This document shows positions 25,561-34,090 of a stretch of DNA of 64,000 bases, one piece after another; the stretch's first letter is position 1; each line of letters opens with the position of its first letter. The notes beneath the pieces are model-generated. The model did not search any database. It saw only the letters and a list, made by a program, of their open reading frames with translations, and was not told where the DNA came from. This DNA is from an uncultured Eubacteriales bacterium (GTDB lineage Bacteria > Bacillota > Clostridia > Christensenellales > Borkfalkiaceae): contig CAJLKN010000003.1 in the NCBI GenBank assembly GCA_905207235.1, positions 54,267-118,266 on the forward strand. Reading direction: 5' to 3'. Position numbers and translations under genes: made by a program.

Positions 25561-26364
25561 TTATTCCTTAGCGGCGTTATGCTGAGCTTTGCGGCTATTG
25601 ATAACGACGGCGACGACGGGGCAGGCAATGCCGAGCAATGCGAGTACGAGAGGCAATGCGATAAATCCGTTCAGCGCCGCGCCGCTTACCAAGTTGAACA
25701 CAATGAGCAACAGTTGCATAACGGTGAGGATAATTGAAAAGATGAAAATGCCGTTTTTGCGAAGCGAAGTGCGTTTAACTTTCTTTGCCAGACCGCGCAG
25801 GAATATTATAATCTCCACAAGGGCGGCAATTCCCATAAAAATGAGTATGATAAACGTCAGTACGCCGGCGTTATTGACTTTTTCGTAGTATTCGCCGTGC
25901 CTTTCAAAAATGGGAGCGCGGGCGCTGTCGTTGCCTGCAGCCACCTGCGACATGTATTCCTGATAAGCATCATAATATTCGCGTATGGATAATGCAGATA
26001 TTGCGGCAGAGTAAGCGCCTCTTCCCTCCATAGCCTCGGCGATTGCGGCTAAATCTTCGTTCTCGATAGCCTTTTTTAAGTCGCCTTCTTTATTCGAATC
26101 ATTAGTAAAATCGATAAAAGAATAATCGACGGAAAAGCCTTTATCCTTATATTGCTCAAGGTCGGGAGCCATGGTTATTATCAAATCGATTTCTTCCTCG
26201 GTTTCGGGGGTATAATCGCCGAGATCTGCATGGAATACGGGCGCAAAGCACAGCGCAAGCAGAGATATCAGCGTGAGCAAAAGCGATGCCAAAGACATCA
26301 GCACGGGAAGGGATCCCGTCGCGGAGGCGGGTTCTTCAGTAGCGGGGGAAGCAGTTTTTTTCAT
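25561..26364 (-). CDS. Four-helix membrane protein, unknown
   Basis: The 267-aa protein has membrane segments near residues 20-45, 168-190, 205-228 and 232-257. An extracytoplasmic loop of about 120 residues lies between helices 1 and 2, with no Cys and many acidic residues. The start is preceded by AGGTG on the minus strand. It is rich in Ala and Ile and I recognise no family. It is monocistronic, facing the LRR lipoprotein across two terminators. Confidence 0.75.
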   Translation of the reverse strand: MKKTASPATEEPASATGSLPVLMSLASLLLTLISLLALCFAPVFHADLGDYTPETEEEIDLIITMAPDLEQYKDKGFSVDYSFIDFTNDSNKEGDLKKAIENEDLAAIAEAMEGRGAYSAAISALSIREYYDAYQEYMSQVAAGNDSARAPIFERHGEYYEKVNNAGVLTFIILIFMGIAALVEIIIFLRGLAKKVKRTSLRKNGIFIFSIILTVMQLLLIVFNLVSGAALNGFIALPLVLALLGIACPVVAVVINSRKAQHNAAKE

Positions 26365-26882
26365 ATTTCACCTCAGATTTTTTTGCTCATTTTATAAAAT
26401 TAAGTGCTTGATTTGCGCTAAAAAATCACAAGTAAAATAATTTTTTTCACGGTTTAAATCCTTGCAGATATTTTGCAAGCCATAGCTCTGACCGCCGTGC
26501 GGCAAAGCATGCTTTGTTAATTATATTGCTCCCCGAATTTAAACAAATTTCCCGCTCGCGCTCCGTTTTTTATCTGGGCACAAATATTATCTGCATTCGT
26601 GCAAGGTAAGGGGGGAGGGTATTTCTGCGCTTCGCGCAATATATGGGCGCTTGGTTGATATATAAAAATTTTTTTGCGCTGCACGGAACAACGCTTAATT
26701 AAATGAAAAAGCGTTTATATAAGGCGACAGAACAAAAATAATGGGCAATACCGCAAAAAGTTTGCCTTGGATTTATGAAAATTTCGCCCAAAGGGTGTAA
26801 AAAAGCAAAAAAGCGCGTTTCGGGGCAAAAAAGTTGTTTCATTCGCTTGCTTTTTGCATTTTTCGGGCATAGAATAGTTGCT
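26365..26882. other. AT-rich intergenic region, no clear gene
   Basis: No convincing ORF or RNA gene. A small hairpin with a TTC loop lies at about 26624-26637. No clear promoter was found for the transporter gene downstream. The only frame that enters it is the upstream extension of that gene. Confidence 0.45.
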
Positions 26883-28025
26883 ATGTATAAGGTGGTTGCG
26901 CGCCCCGTTTCGGCGCCCGTTTTCAAAAAATTCATATTAAAGAACATGGTGCTGTGGATAGCCCTCATCGCGGCGGCAATAACCTGCATATTCGTGCCCT
27001 TCGACGCGGAGTATGCCGATTACTTCGACTGGCGCACGATAGGCTGTCTTTTCAGCACTCTTTTAGTCGTCTGCGCCTTCCGCGACATTCACGTTTTCGA
27101 ATACATAGCCTGCGCGATAGTAAAACATATGGGCAACACCCGCAACGCGGTGATAGCGCTCGTAATGATTACATACGTCGCTTCCATGATACTGGCAAAC
27201 GATATGGCGCTCATAACTTTTTTGCCCCTCGGCTATTTTGTCCTTAAAAGCTGCGGAAAGCAGAAGCATATGGCGTTCACATTCGTAATGCAGAACGTCG
27301 CCGCCAACCTCGGCGGAATGCTCACGCCCTTCGGCAATCCCCAGAACCTCTATCTGTATTCGTATTACAATATTCCCACGGGTCAGTTTTTCGCCATAAT
27401 GGCTGTGCCCTTCGGCGTTGCGCTCGTAATGATAGTTCTTACCTGCCTCCTCGTAAAGAAGGAGGAGTTAAAGCTCGTCGTTCCCGCGGCGTCCGCTCCC
27501 TGCCTGTGGCGCACGATAGTTTATTCGCTGCTTTTCGTGCTGTCGATATGCACGGTGTTCAGGCTTTTCCCCTATTACTGGGGAGTGCTCGCTGTGTTTC
27601 TTGCGGTGCTCGCGCTCGACTGGCACGCCGTTTTAAAAGTCGATTATGCGCTCCTTTTAACCTTCTGCGCGTTCTTCGTCTTTGCGGGCAATATGGCGAG
27701 GATACCCGCCGTTCAGCAGCTTCTTTCAGCTGCCGTTGCGGCTTCGCCCCTCCTGATGGGAGTGGCGTGCTGCCAGTGCATAAGCAACGTGCCCTCGTCC
27801 GTGCTCCTTTCGAGGTTTACCACCGACTACGCAAATCTGCTCGTCGCCGTCAATATAGGCGGTCTGGGAACGCCCATAGCCTCGCTCGCCAGCCTCATCA
27901 CGCTCAATCAGTACAGATCTCTCGGCGACGGACATTTCGGAAGATACATAGGACTTTTCAGCGCAATCAATTTTTCCTTCCTCTTCGTGCTTATAGGCAC
28001 CCAGCTTTTAATAGGTCTTATTTAA
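26883..28025 (+). CDS. SLC13/ArsB-type (IT superfamily) anion transporter
   Basis: The protein has about ten hydrophobic helices. It shows a DMALITFLPLG segment, NVAANLGGMLTPFGNPQNLYLY and ISNVPSSVLLSRF. The NP and N-x-P-S loops are the paired re-entrant hairpins of the ion transporter superfamily (CitMHS, ArsB, SLC13). It probably moves an organic or inorganic anion across the membrane with Na or H; the substrate is unknown. The start is uncertain: 26775 gives 416 aa with a basic, helix-free extension, and 26883 gives 380 aa. Neither has a good ribosome binding site; 26883 is chosen because the family starts shortly before the first helix. Confidence 0.82.
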   Translation: MYKVVARPVSAPVFKKFILKNMVLWIALIAAAITCIFVPFDAEYADYFDWRTIGCLFSTLLVVCAFRDIHVFEYIACAIVKHMGNTRNAVIALVMITYVASMILANDMALITFLPLGYFVLKSCGKQKHMAFTFVMQNVAANLGGMLTPFGNPQNLYLYSYYNIPTGQFFAIMAVPFGVALVMIVLTCLLVKKEELKLVVPAASAPCLWRTIVYSLLFVLSICTVFRLFPYYWGVLAVFLAVLALDWHAVLKVDYALLLTFCAFFVFAGNMARIPAVQQLLSAAVAASPLLMGVACCQCISNVPSSVLLSRFTTDYANLLVAVNIGGLGTPIASLASLITLNQYRSLGDGHFGRYIGLFSAINFSFLFVLIGTQLLIGLI

Positions 28026-28061
28026 TCGCACATTGCAGTCTGATTTTAGTTAAAGAATATA

Positions 28062-28136
28062 AAAGCGTGGCGCAAGGAAAACTTCCTTGCGCCACGCTTT
28101 AAAATAAGCCCCGCGGCTGTGCCGCGGGGCTTTTTC
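28062..28136. terminator. Two tandem terminator hairpins
   Basis: The first stem (28062-28078 with 28085-28100) reads AAAGCGTGGCGCAAGGA and its complement. The second (about 28107-28118 with 28122-28133) is AAGCCCCGCGGC and complement, with TTTTT after it. They serve the transporter gene and the convergent membrane-protein gene. Confidence 0.85.
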
Positions 28137-28138
28137 AA

Positions 28139-29071
28139 TTACTTTATTGTCTTTTCGCGTTTTATCTGCCTCAACAGGTAGAATATTTCGACTATGGCAC
28201 CGACGAGGGCAAAGACAAAGGTCAGTGCGAGGTCGGTGTAGAACAGCCTCGAAAATTCTGCGTCAGTCATAAGCATCCAGAATGCGTCTGTCGGCGACAT
28301 GGGCACGCCCGCCTGCGCCGCGGCAATTCCCGAAGCGACAATGTATATCGCCACGATTGCAAGTTCGAGAACGACGAGGGAGGTTACCGTAACAATGGCA
28401 ATCATAACCTTGTTGGGCTTTCCGCCGAACTTGCGGTAGAGGAATGTGCCCGCCGCCATGGCTATTACGGCAGAAATTGCCGAAACAAAGCCTGCGATAT
28501 ATAAGAGTATGGCGAAGGCCGCTCCCGCGAGCGAGCCGACCAGCGCGCCTAAAAATCCTTTAAAATAGTTGTCCGGCGCGGCGTCGAATTCTGCGTTCTG
28601 ATTTTCAATAACTTTATTAATGTCGCTCGCACACTCGCAGTGCAGCGTAACGGGCAGTTTGCCTATGGTGTACTGCTTGTTCTCCTTGCCTTCGAATACT
28701 TCGCCGCACACGGGGCAGAAGCCCGAGCCGCGCGCGCCCTGTTCGGTCATTATCGCAAATATTGCATCCGTCGCCGCGGGCAGCCTCTTCATTAGCCTGC
28801 CTACCGTAAACGGGTCGTTGTATCCGAGCAGCAGTCCGTACTGGGTGAACGACGCCGAGCTGTAAGGTATGGCAAGTTTTCTTATCTCGGCTAAAATGAG
28901 CTTTTTCTGTTCGTCGTTCGCGTATGCGGATATGTGAATTTTTACCGGCCACTGCATATCGAATTTTTCCCACAGAAGGGTGGTTTCAAAGCCCTTTACC
29001 TGACCTTTGGCAAGGTTTCCGTCAACCGTCATGCCGTAAGCCTGACAGAATGCGGCTAATTTTTTGTTCAT
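28139..29071 (-). CDS. Membrane protein with zinc-ribbon-like CPVCG...HCEC cluster, unknown
   Basis: The 310-aa protein has a soluble N-terminal part (about residues 1-155). This contains CPVCGEVFEG and HCECAS, a C-x-x-C...C-x-C arrangement that could bind Zn, followed by four hydrophobic segments (about 170-300) and a basic end. I recognise no family. A consensus promoter precedes it at 29108-29136 and a GGGGAAGAG site stands before the ATG. Confidence 0.75.
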   Translation of the reverse strand: MNKKLAAFCQAYGMTVDGNLAKGQVKGFETTLLWEKFDMQWPVKIHISAYANDEQKKLILAEIRKLAIPYSSASFTQYGLLLGYNDPFTVGRLMKRLPAATDAIFAIMTEQGARGSGFCPVCGEVFEGKENKQYTIGKLPVTLHCECASDINKVIENQNAEFDAAPDNYFKGFLGALVGSLAGAAFAILLYIAGFVSAISAVIAMAAGTFLYRKFGGKPNKVMIAIVTVTSLVVLELAIVAIYIVASGIAAAQAGVPMSPTDAFWMLMTDAEFSRLFYTDLALTFVFALVGAIVEIFYLLRQIKREKTIK

Positions 29072-29107
29072 GTTCTCTCTTCCCCTTAAAATATATATGC
29101 TTTAAAA

Positions 29108-29136
29108 ATTATACCATCACAGGTTTATTTTGTCAA
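29108..29136 (-). promoter_or_regulatory. Consensus promoter of the CPVCG membrane protein
   Basis: On the minus strand TTGACA (29136-29131), 17 bp and TATAAT (29113-29108), about 35 bp upstream of the start. Confidence 0.8.
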
Positions 29137-29186
29137 TAATGATAAAAAATTGTCTTTTGTAGAAGCGCCCTGCGCGCTTTTCGGGC

Positions 29187-29203
29187 GCATATGTGCGGGG
29201 CAA
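29187..29203 (+). repeat. Dispersed 17-bp repeat, copy 2
   Basis: GCATATGTGCGGGGCAA, identical to 13671-13687. It follows a GGGCGC-type inverted repeat (about 29164-29187). Confidence 0.65.
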
Positions 29204-29245
29204 TCCTAAGGAGGGCATAACGACAAAAACGAAGGGAAGAGGACA

Positions 29246-29292
29246 AAAAAATTGCGGTCGGACGGCACATATGTGCCGTCCGACCGCTTTTT
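29246..29292. terminator. Bidirectional terminator after clpB
   Basis: A 17-bp perfect stem (29254-29270 with 29271-29287) whose centre is the palindrome CACATATGTG, with seven A on the left and TTTTT on the right. It suits the minus-strand clpB transcript. Confidence 0.85.
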
Positions 29293-29349
29293 ATTGCAAT
29301 TTATCCGCTCATTTAAGAATTGAACGCCTTTATCTGAGCAGGCTCTGCT

Positions 29350-31941
29350 TTATGCGGAAGGACCGTTGAGTTGCAGACTGCCGTTTTCAACGTCGAGCAC
29401 AAGTTTCGTGCCGGGCTGAGGGTTCTTTTCTATGATATATCTCGCGATGGGCGTCTCAATATGAGACTGAATATATCTCTTCAAAGGGCGCGCGCCGTAA
29501 ATGTTGTCGTAGCCGTTTTCGATGATATAATCCTTTGCCTTTGCGCTGACTTCGAGCGAAATGTTTTCGCCTTCGAGGCGGGCGTTGAGCTTTTTAAGCA
29601 GAATGTCGACAATGCCGCCGATGTTCTCCTTGGTGAGGGGCTTGAACATAATGATTTCGTCCAGCCTGTTTAAAAACTCGGGACGGAAGGACTGCTTTAA
29701 AACGCCCTGAACCTGTTTTCTCGCCTCGTCGGAAATTTCGCCTCCGACTATGCCTTCGGTAATAATCTGCGAGCCGAGGTTGGAAGTTAAAATGATTATG
29801 GTATTCTTGAAGTCAATCGTCCTGCCCTGCGAGTCGGTAACTCGACCGTCGTCGAGTATCTGAAGGAGGATATTGAATACGTCGGGGTGAGCTTTTTCGA
29901 TTTCATCGAAAAGCACAATGGAGTAGGGTTTTCTGCGCACCGCTTCGGTGAGCGTGCCGCCCTCCTCGTAACCTACGTATCCGGGAGGCGCGCCTACAAG
30001 GCGGGATACCGAGAACTTTTCCATATACTCGGACATATCAATTCTTATTATATTCTTTTCGTCGTCGAAAAGGTTTTCTGCAAGCGCTTTTGCAAGCTCG
30101 GTCTTGCCCACGCCCGTGGGTCCGAGGAAGAGGAAGCTGCCTATGGGTCTTGCGGGGTCGGAAATGCCCGCGCGCGAACGGAGTATAGCTTCCGAAACCT
30201 TTGTTACGGCCTCGTCCTGACCGACAACTCTCTTATGCAAATCGTCGGCAAGGTGCAGAAGTTTCTGCCTTTCGCCCTCTTTCAGGCGGGCGACGGGAAT
30301 GCCCGTCCAGCGCGAAACTATCTGGTTGATCTGCTCTTCGGTAACTTCGTCCTGCAAAAGTTCGCTCTTGCGTTCGGCGTTGTGCGCCTTGGCTTCTTCG
30401 AGCTTCTTTTCAAGCCCGGGCAGTTCGCCGTAGCGCAGGCGCGCAGCTTTTTCAAAGTCGCCGCTGTTTGTGGCAAGGTCGATTTCGGCGCGCATTGCGT
30501 CAATCTTTTCTTTGAGTTCCTTTTCGTCGTGAATGGCTTTTTTCTCGTCTTCCCACTTTGCCTTCATTGCGGCAAATGTGTTTTTATCGTCGGCGAGCTG
30601 TTTTTTAAGCGCTTCGAGTCTTGCGACCGACAAATTGTCTTTTTCCTTGGAAAGGGCTTTTTCCTCGACTTCGAGCTGCAATATCTTGCGGTTGAGGGCG
30701 TCCATGTCCGAGGGCATGGAGTCTATCTCCGTCCTTATCATCGCAGCCGCTTCATCGACGAGGTCTATTGCCTTATCGGGAAGGAAACGGTCGGTGATAT
30801 ACCTGTTCGAAAGGGTTGCCGCTGCAACGAGGGCGTCGTCGTGAATGCGCACGCCGTGGAAAATTTCAAATCTTTCTTTAAGTCCGCGCAGTATGGAAAT
30901 GGTATCCTCTACCGTCGGTTCGTTTACCATTACGGGCTGGAAACGCCTTGCGAGGGCTGCGTCTTTTTCAATATATTTGCGGTATTCGTCGAGGGTGGTT
31001 GCGCCTATGCAGTGCAGTTCGCCGCGCGCAAGCAGAGGCTTCAACAGGTTGCCTGCGTCCATAGCGCCCTCGGTCTTGCCCGCGCCGACGACGGTGTGCA
31101 GTTCATCTATGAACAGCAGTATGCCGCCCTCCGAGCGGGTAACTTCTTCGAGCACGGCTTTAAGCCTTTCCTCGAATTCGCCGCGGTACTTCGCGCCTGC
31201 AACCAGCGCGCCCATATCGAGCGCGAAGAGCGTCTTGTTTTTAAGCCCTTCGGGCACGTCGCCCTTTACAATTCTCTGCGCCAGCCCTTCGGCTATCGCC
31301 GTCTTGCCGACGCCCGGTTCGCCTATCAGCACGGGGTTATTTTTGGTCTTGCGCGAAAGTATTCTTATTACGTTTCGTATCTCTTCGTCCCTGCCGATGA
31401 CGGGTTCGAGCTTGTGTTTTTTAGCCCTCGCCGTGAGGTCGGTGCCGTATTTTTCAAGCGCTTCGTAAGTTTCTTCGGGGTTGTCGCTCTTTACCGTCGC
31501 GTTGCCGCGCACTTTTTTAAGCCCCTGCAAAAAGGCCTCTTTCGTAACGCCGAAGTTTCTGAAAAGCGTCTTTATCTTGCTGTCGTCGCAGTCCAGAAGA
31601 GCGAGGAATATATGTTCTACCGAAACATATTCGTCCTTCATTTCGGAAGCGGTGTTCTCCGCAGCCGTAAGCACGGCGTTTGCCGCCGAAGAAAGATAGA
31701 CGTTTCCCCTGCCCGAGCCCGAAACTTTGGGCAGGCGCTCAATCTGCTCCAAAGCAGAGCGCGAAAGTCCTTCCGCATCGGTGCCCGAGCGGGTAAGAAT
31801 GCGCGCAATCAGACCGTCTTTATCCAAAAGGCTGTAAAGTATATGCACGGGCACGATTTCCGTGTTGCCGTAATTATCAGCCAGACTTTCACAGCGCGTC
31901 AAAGCCTGGATGCTGTTCTGTGTAAAACGGTTGCCGTTCAT
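29350..31941 (-). CDS. clpB: ClpB disaggregase (Hsp100)
   Basis: The 863-aa protein contains the N-domain (about residues 1-145), AAA1 with GEPGVGKTAIAEGLAQR (near 205), the coiled-coil middle domain (about 405-525) and AAA2 with GPTGVGKTELAKALAENLF (near 605). The middle domain distinguishes ClpB from ClpC. It works with DnaK to resolubilise aggregated proteins in the cytoplasm. Length and domain order are normal. No CIRCE element or CtsR box was seen upstream; a weak TTTAAA-16-TATAAA promoter may lie at 32025-32052. The long plus-strand frame over it is a shadow. Confidence 0.98.
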   Translation of the reverse strand: MNGNRFTQNSIQALTRCESLADNYGNTEIVPVHILYSLLDKDGLIARILTRSGTDAEGLSRSALEQIERLPKVSGSGRGNVYLSSAANAVLTAAENTASEMKDEYVSVEHIFLALLDCDDSKIKTLFRNFGVTKEAFLQGLKKVRGNATVKSDNPEETYEALEKYGTDLTARAKKHKLEPVIGRDEEIRNVIRILSRKTKNNPVLIGEPGVGKTAIAEGLAQRIVKGDVPEGLKNKTLFALDMGALVAGAKYRGEFEERLKAVLEEVTRSEGGILLFIDELHTVVGAGKTEGAMDAGNLLKPLLARGELHCIGATTLDEYRKYIEKDAALARRFQPVMVNEPTVEDTISILRGLKERFEIFHGVRIHDDALVAAATLSNRYITDRFLPDKAIDLVDEAAAMIRTEIDSMPSDMDALNRKILQLEVEEKALSKEKDNLSVARLEALKKQLADDKNTFAAMKAKWEDEKKAIHDEKELKEKIDAMRAEIDLATNSGDFEKAARLRYGELPGLEKKLEEAKAHNAERKSELLQDEVTEEQINQIVSRWTGIPVARLKEGERQKLLHLADDLHKRVVGQDEAVTKVSEAILRSRAGISDPARPIGSFLFLGPTGVGKTELAKALAENLFDDEKNIIRIDMSEYMEKFSVSRLVGAPPGYVGYEEGGTLTEAVRRKPYSIVLFDEIEKAHPDVFNILLQILDDGRVTDSQGRTIDFKNTIIILTSNLGSQIITEGIVGGEISDEARKQVQGVLKQSFRPEFLNRLDEIIMFKPLTKENIGGIVDILLKKLNARLEGENISLEVSAKAKDYIIENGYDNIYGARPLKRYIQSHIETPIARYIIEKNPQPGTKLVLDVENGSLQLNGPSA

Positions 31942-32258
31942 GTTAACCTCCCTTGCCGCGCAGTTTCGTCTGCGCGGAAATTTATTGCCGCACTTTAAAA
32001 AAGCGGTTCTGTCCGTACGCTTATTTTATAACGCAGAAGAGCAGGTTTTAAACATTTGTACGCAAAGTGAGCACATAATTTTGTGCGCAATTTTGTGCAT
32101 GAAACCGCGCGGTAAATTGTCGATAAAACTGTGCGCCCGCGGGCTTAAAATAAGCCCGCGGGCGCACCTTATATAACACCCGATATAAATAATTTAAGCA
32201 AAGATTTAGTCGTTGAGGGCGAAAGGGGCGCGTTTTGCGCCGCGCCCCGCTTCCGCCG
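31942..32258. other. Spacer upstream of clpB with two hairpins
   Basis: An 8-bp inverted repeat with TTTCGT loop (about 31955-31976) lies in the clpB leader. A 17-bp perfect inverted repeat (32131-32147 with 32151-32167) without a T run lies further out. Nothing coding is supported. Confidence 0.5.
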
Positions 32259-32287
32259 TTGCAATTTGACGCGCGGCGTGTTATAAT
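32259..32287 (+). promoter_or_regulatory. Promoter of the exported protein gene
   Basis: TTGCAA (32259-32264), a 17-bp spacer and TATAAT (32282-32287), about 50 bp before the AGGAGG site. Confidence 0.6.
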
Positions 32288-32352
32288 AATGTATGTATAT
32301 TATCCGCGGGCGAAAATAAAATATGTGCTCGTGCGCAAAAGGAGGACGGAGT

Positions 32353-32982
32353 TTGGGCGCGAAAGCAAAAATCGCCGCGCTGTGCGCGCTGTGCGCCGCA
32401 GGCGTGTTTACCATAGGCTATTCGGCTTACGTCGTTTCGGACAATATTATGCCCGAGCTCGGCGCATACGTCTCCGCCGACGGGGTGGAGGTCGCCGAAA
32501 ATATGCTCTCTTCGTCCGTAACGCCTCCCCGAGGCAACGAGGACGGCATTTCCCCGCTGACGGCGGAATACGTCATCGACCTCTCCGCGGCGATTGAAAA
32601 CAATGTCGCCGACGAGGACGGCACCGTCCGCCTGACGATTGTAATCGGGTATGCGCAGGGCGTTACCTTTCCCGAGGACGAAAGCGTCGCCTCGGAAGTA
32701 ATATATGGCGGCGTTTTTGAGGTAACAGAGGCATATCTGCCCGCGAACGGCAATAACGGCGGCGAACATATTGATTTTTCCTGTCGGAGCGAAGTGCTGG
32801 GCGGCGAAACTTCTCAACCCGCGCTCAGGGCGGTAATAACGCTTCCCGCCGCGGCGGCGGGAGGGGCAAAGACCTGCCTGGTTTCGGTTTCGTTCTCCGC
32901 GGGAGGAGAGGGCGAACAAAGGCTGAATTTTTTCAGACAAAATTCCTCGGCGCTGTTCGAGGTAACTGCCGCGCTGTCATAG
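32353..32982 (+). CDS. Signal-anchored extracytoplasmic protein, unknown
   Basis: The 209-aa protein begins TTG, 7 bp after AGGAGG (32340-32345). The ATG at 32323 lies before that site and would add a Cys/Gly stretch, so TTG is preferred. Residues about 5-27 form one hydrophobic segment, then an acidic beta-rich domain with alternating hydrophobic residues and a FFRQNSSALFEVTAAL end. There is no lipobox at the right place. I recognise no family. Stop is 43 bp before the YhaO-like gene. Confidence 0.65.
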   Translation: MGAKAKIAALCALCAAGVFTIGYSAYVVSDNIMPELGAYVSADGVEVAENMLSSSVTPPRGNEDGISPLTAEYVIDLSAAIENNVADEDGTVRLTIVIGYAQGVTFPEDESVASEVIYGGVFEVTEAYLPANGNNGGEHIDFSCRSEVLGGETSQPALRAVITLPAAAAGGAKTCLVSVSFSAGGEGEQRLNFFRQNSSALFEVTAALS

Positions 32983-33025
32983 CCGCGGGGCGCGACCGCG
33001 CTTAATAAATCATGGGAGTAGAATT

Positions 33026-34090
33026 TTGATTAAGTTCATTCATTGCGCCGATATACATCTCGGCTCCAAAATGGAATCGCGTCTGCCCGGCGACAAGAGC
33101 GACGAAAGAAAGCGCGAAGTGCGCGCGACTTTCGGAAAGATGGTCGAATACGCCGCAAACAACGGCGTCAGGGCGGTGCTCATGTCGGGCGACGTCTTCG
33201 ACGGCGACAGACCGCTCAAAAAGGACAAGGAATATTTTTACAATCTCATAAGGAGCTATCCGCAGATAGATTTTTTATACCTTCGCGGCAATCACGACGG
33301 CAGCGAGAGCTATACCGAAGAGCTTCCCAACCTTAAAACTTTTTGCGAAAGCTGGACGTCTTACGACTACGGCAACGTGCGCGTGAGCGGCATAGAGCTC
33401 GACCGCGGCAACTGCCGCTCGCTCTATTCCACTTTAAGGCTGGACGCGGACAGAATAAACATAGTAATGCTGCACGGTCAGACAGATACGACCGAGGGCG
33501 CGGGGAAGATTAACCTTCAATCGCTGCGCGATAAAAACATAGACTATCTCGCGCTCGGACACATTCATTCGTACAGGACGGGCAAACTCGACGGGCGCGG
33601 ACGATACGCGTACAGCGGCTGTCTCGAAGGTCGCGGCTTCGACGAAACGGGCGAAAAGGGCTTTGTGCTCCTCGAAGTCGACGGGGGCGTCAGGGCGCGC
33701 TTTTATCCCTTTGCCTGCCGCACGATTTACGAGCGCACGGCTGACCTTACGGGCATATCCGACTGGGTTACCGCCTGCCGCGCTGCGCGCGACTGCGCAA
33801 ACGTCGGCAAAAATGATATGTTAAGGCTCATACTTACGGGCGAGGTCGATTTCGACAACGACAGCCTTGCCGCCGATGTTCAGAAGGAAATTGCGCCCCT
33901 TTGCTATTTCGTTTCAGTAAAGGATAACACGGTAAGAAAGATAAACGCCGCCGCCCTAGCCGAGGACAAGTCTATACGCGGCGAATTCATACGCGCGGTG
34001 CTCGCGGACGCAAAACTCACGCCCGAACAGCAGACGCGCATAATCTCCGCGGGGCTAAAAGCGCTCGCGGGAAGGGGGGAAGAGTTATGA
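33026..34090 (+). CDS. YhaO/SbcD-like metallophosphoesterase (DNA exonuclease)
   Basis: The 354-aa calcineurin-type phosphoesterase has CADIHLGS (about residues 7-14), SGDVFDGDR, LRGNHDGS and ALGHIHSYR, the metal-binding motifs of SbcD/Mre11 nucleases, and a C-terminal accessory domain. It starts with TTG after GGGAGTAG. The next gene, a large ATPase, overlaps by 4 bp (ATGA). This matches the YhaO-YhaN pair of B. subtilis, a relative of SbcCD. Confidence 0.9.
   Translation: MIKFIHCADIHLGSKMESRLPGDKSDERKREVRATFGKMVEYAANNGVRAVLMSGDVFDGDRPLKKDKEYFYNLIRSYPQIDFLYLRGNHDGSESYTEELPNLKTFCESWTSYDYGNVRVSGIELDRGNCRSLYSTLRLDADRINIVMLHGQTDTTEGAGKINLQSLRDKNIDYLALGHIHSYRTGKLDGRGRYAYSGCLEGRGFDETGEKGFVLLEVDGGVRARFYPFACRTIYERTADLTGISDWVTACRAARDCANVGKNDMLRLILTGEVDFDNDSLAADVQKEIAPLCYFVSVKDNTVRKINAAALAEDKSIRGEFIRAVLADAKLTPEQQTRIISAGLKALAGRGEEL

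Noticed and set aside
29887..31998. A 703-codon plus-strand frame opposite clpB
   Set aside because: It mirrors the codon bias of clpB, has no ribosome binding site or recognised motif, and is fully antisense to a secure gene.
31942..32060. CIRCE or CtsR box upstream of clpB
   Set aside because: I looked for TTAGCACTC-N9-GAGTGCTAA and GGTCAAA repeats; neither is present.
32266..32287. TTGACG as the -35 of the exported-protein promoter
   Set aside because: It would leave only 10 bp to the TATAAT; TTGCAA at 32259-32264 has the proper 17-bp spacing.
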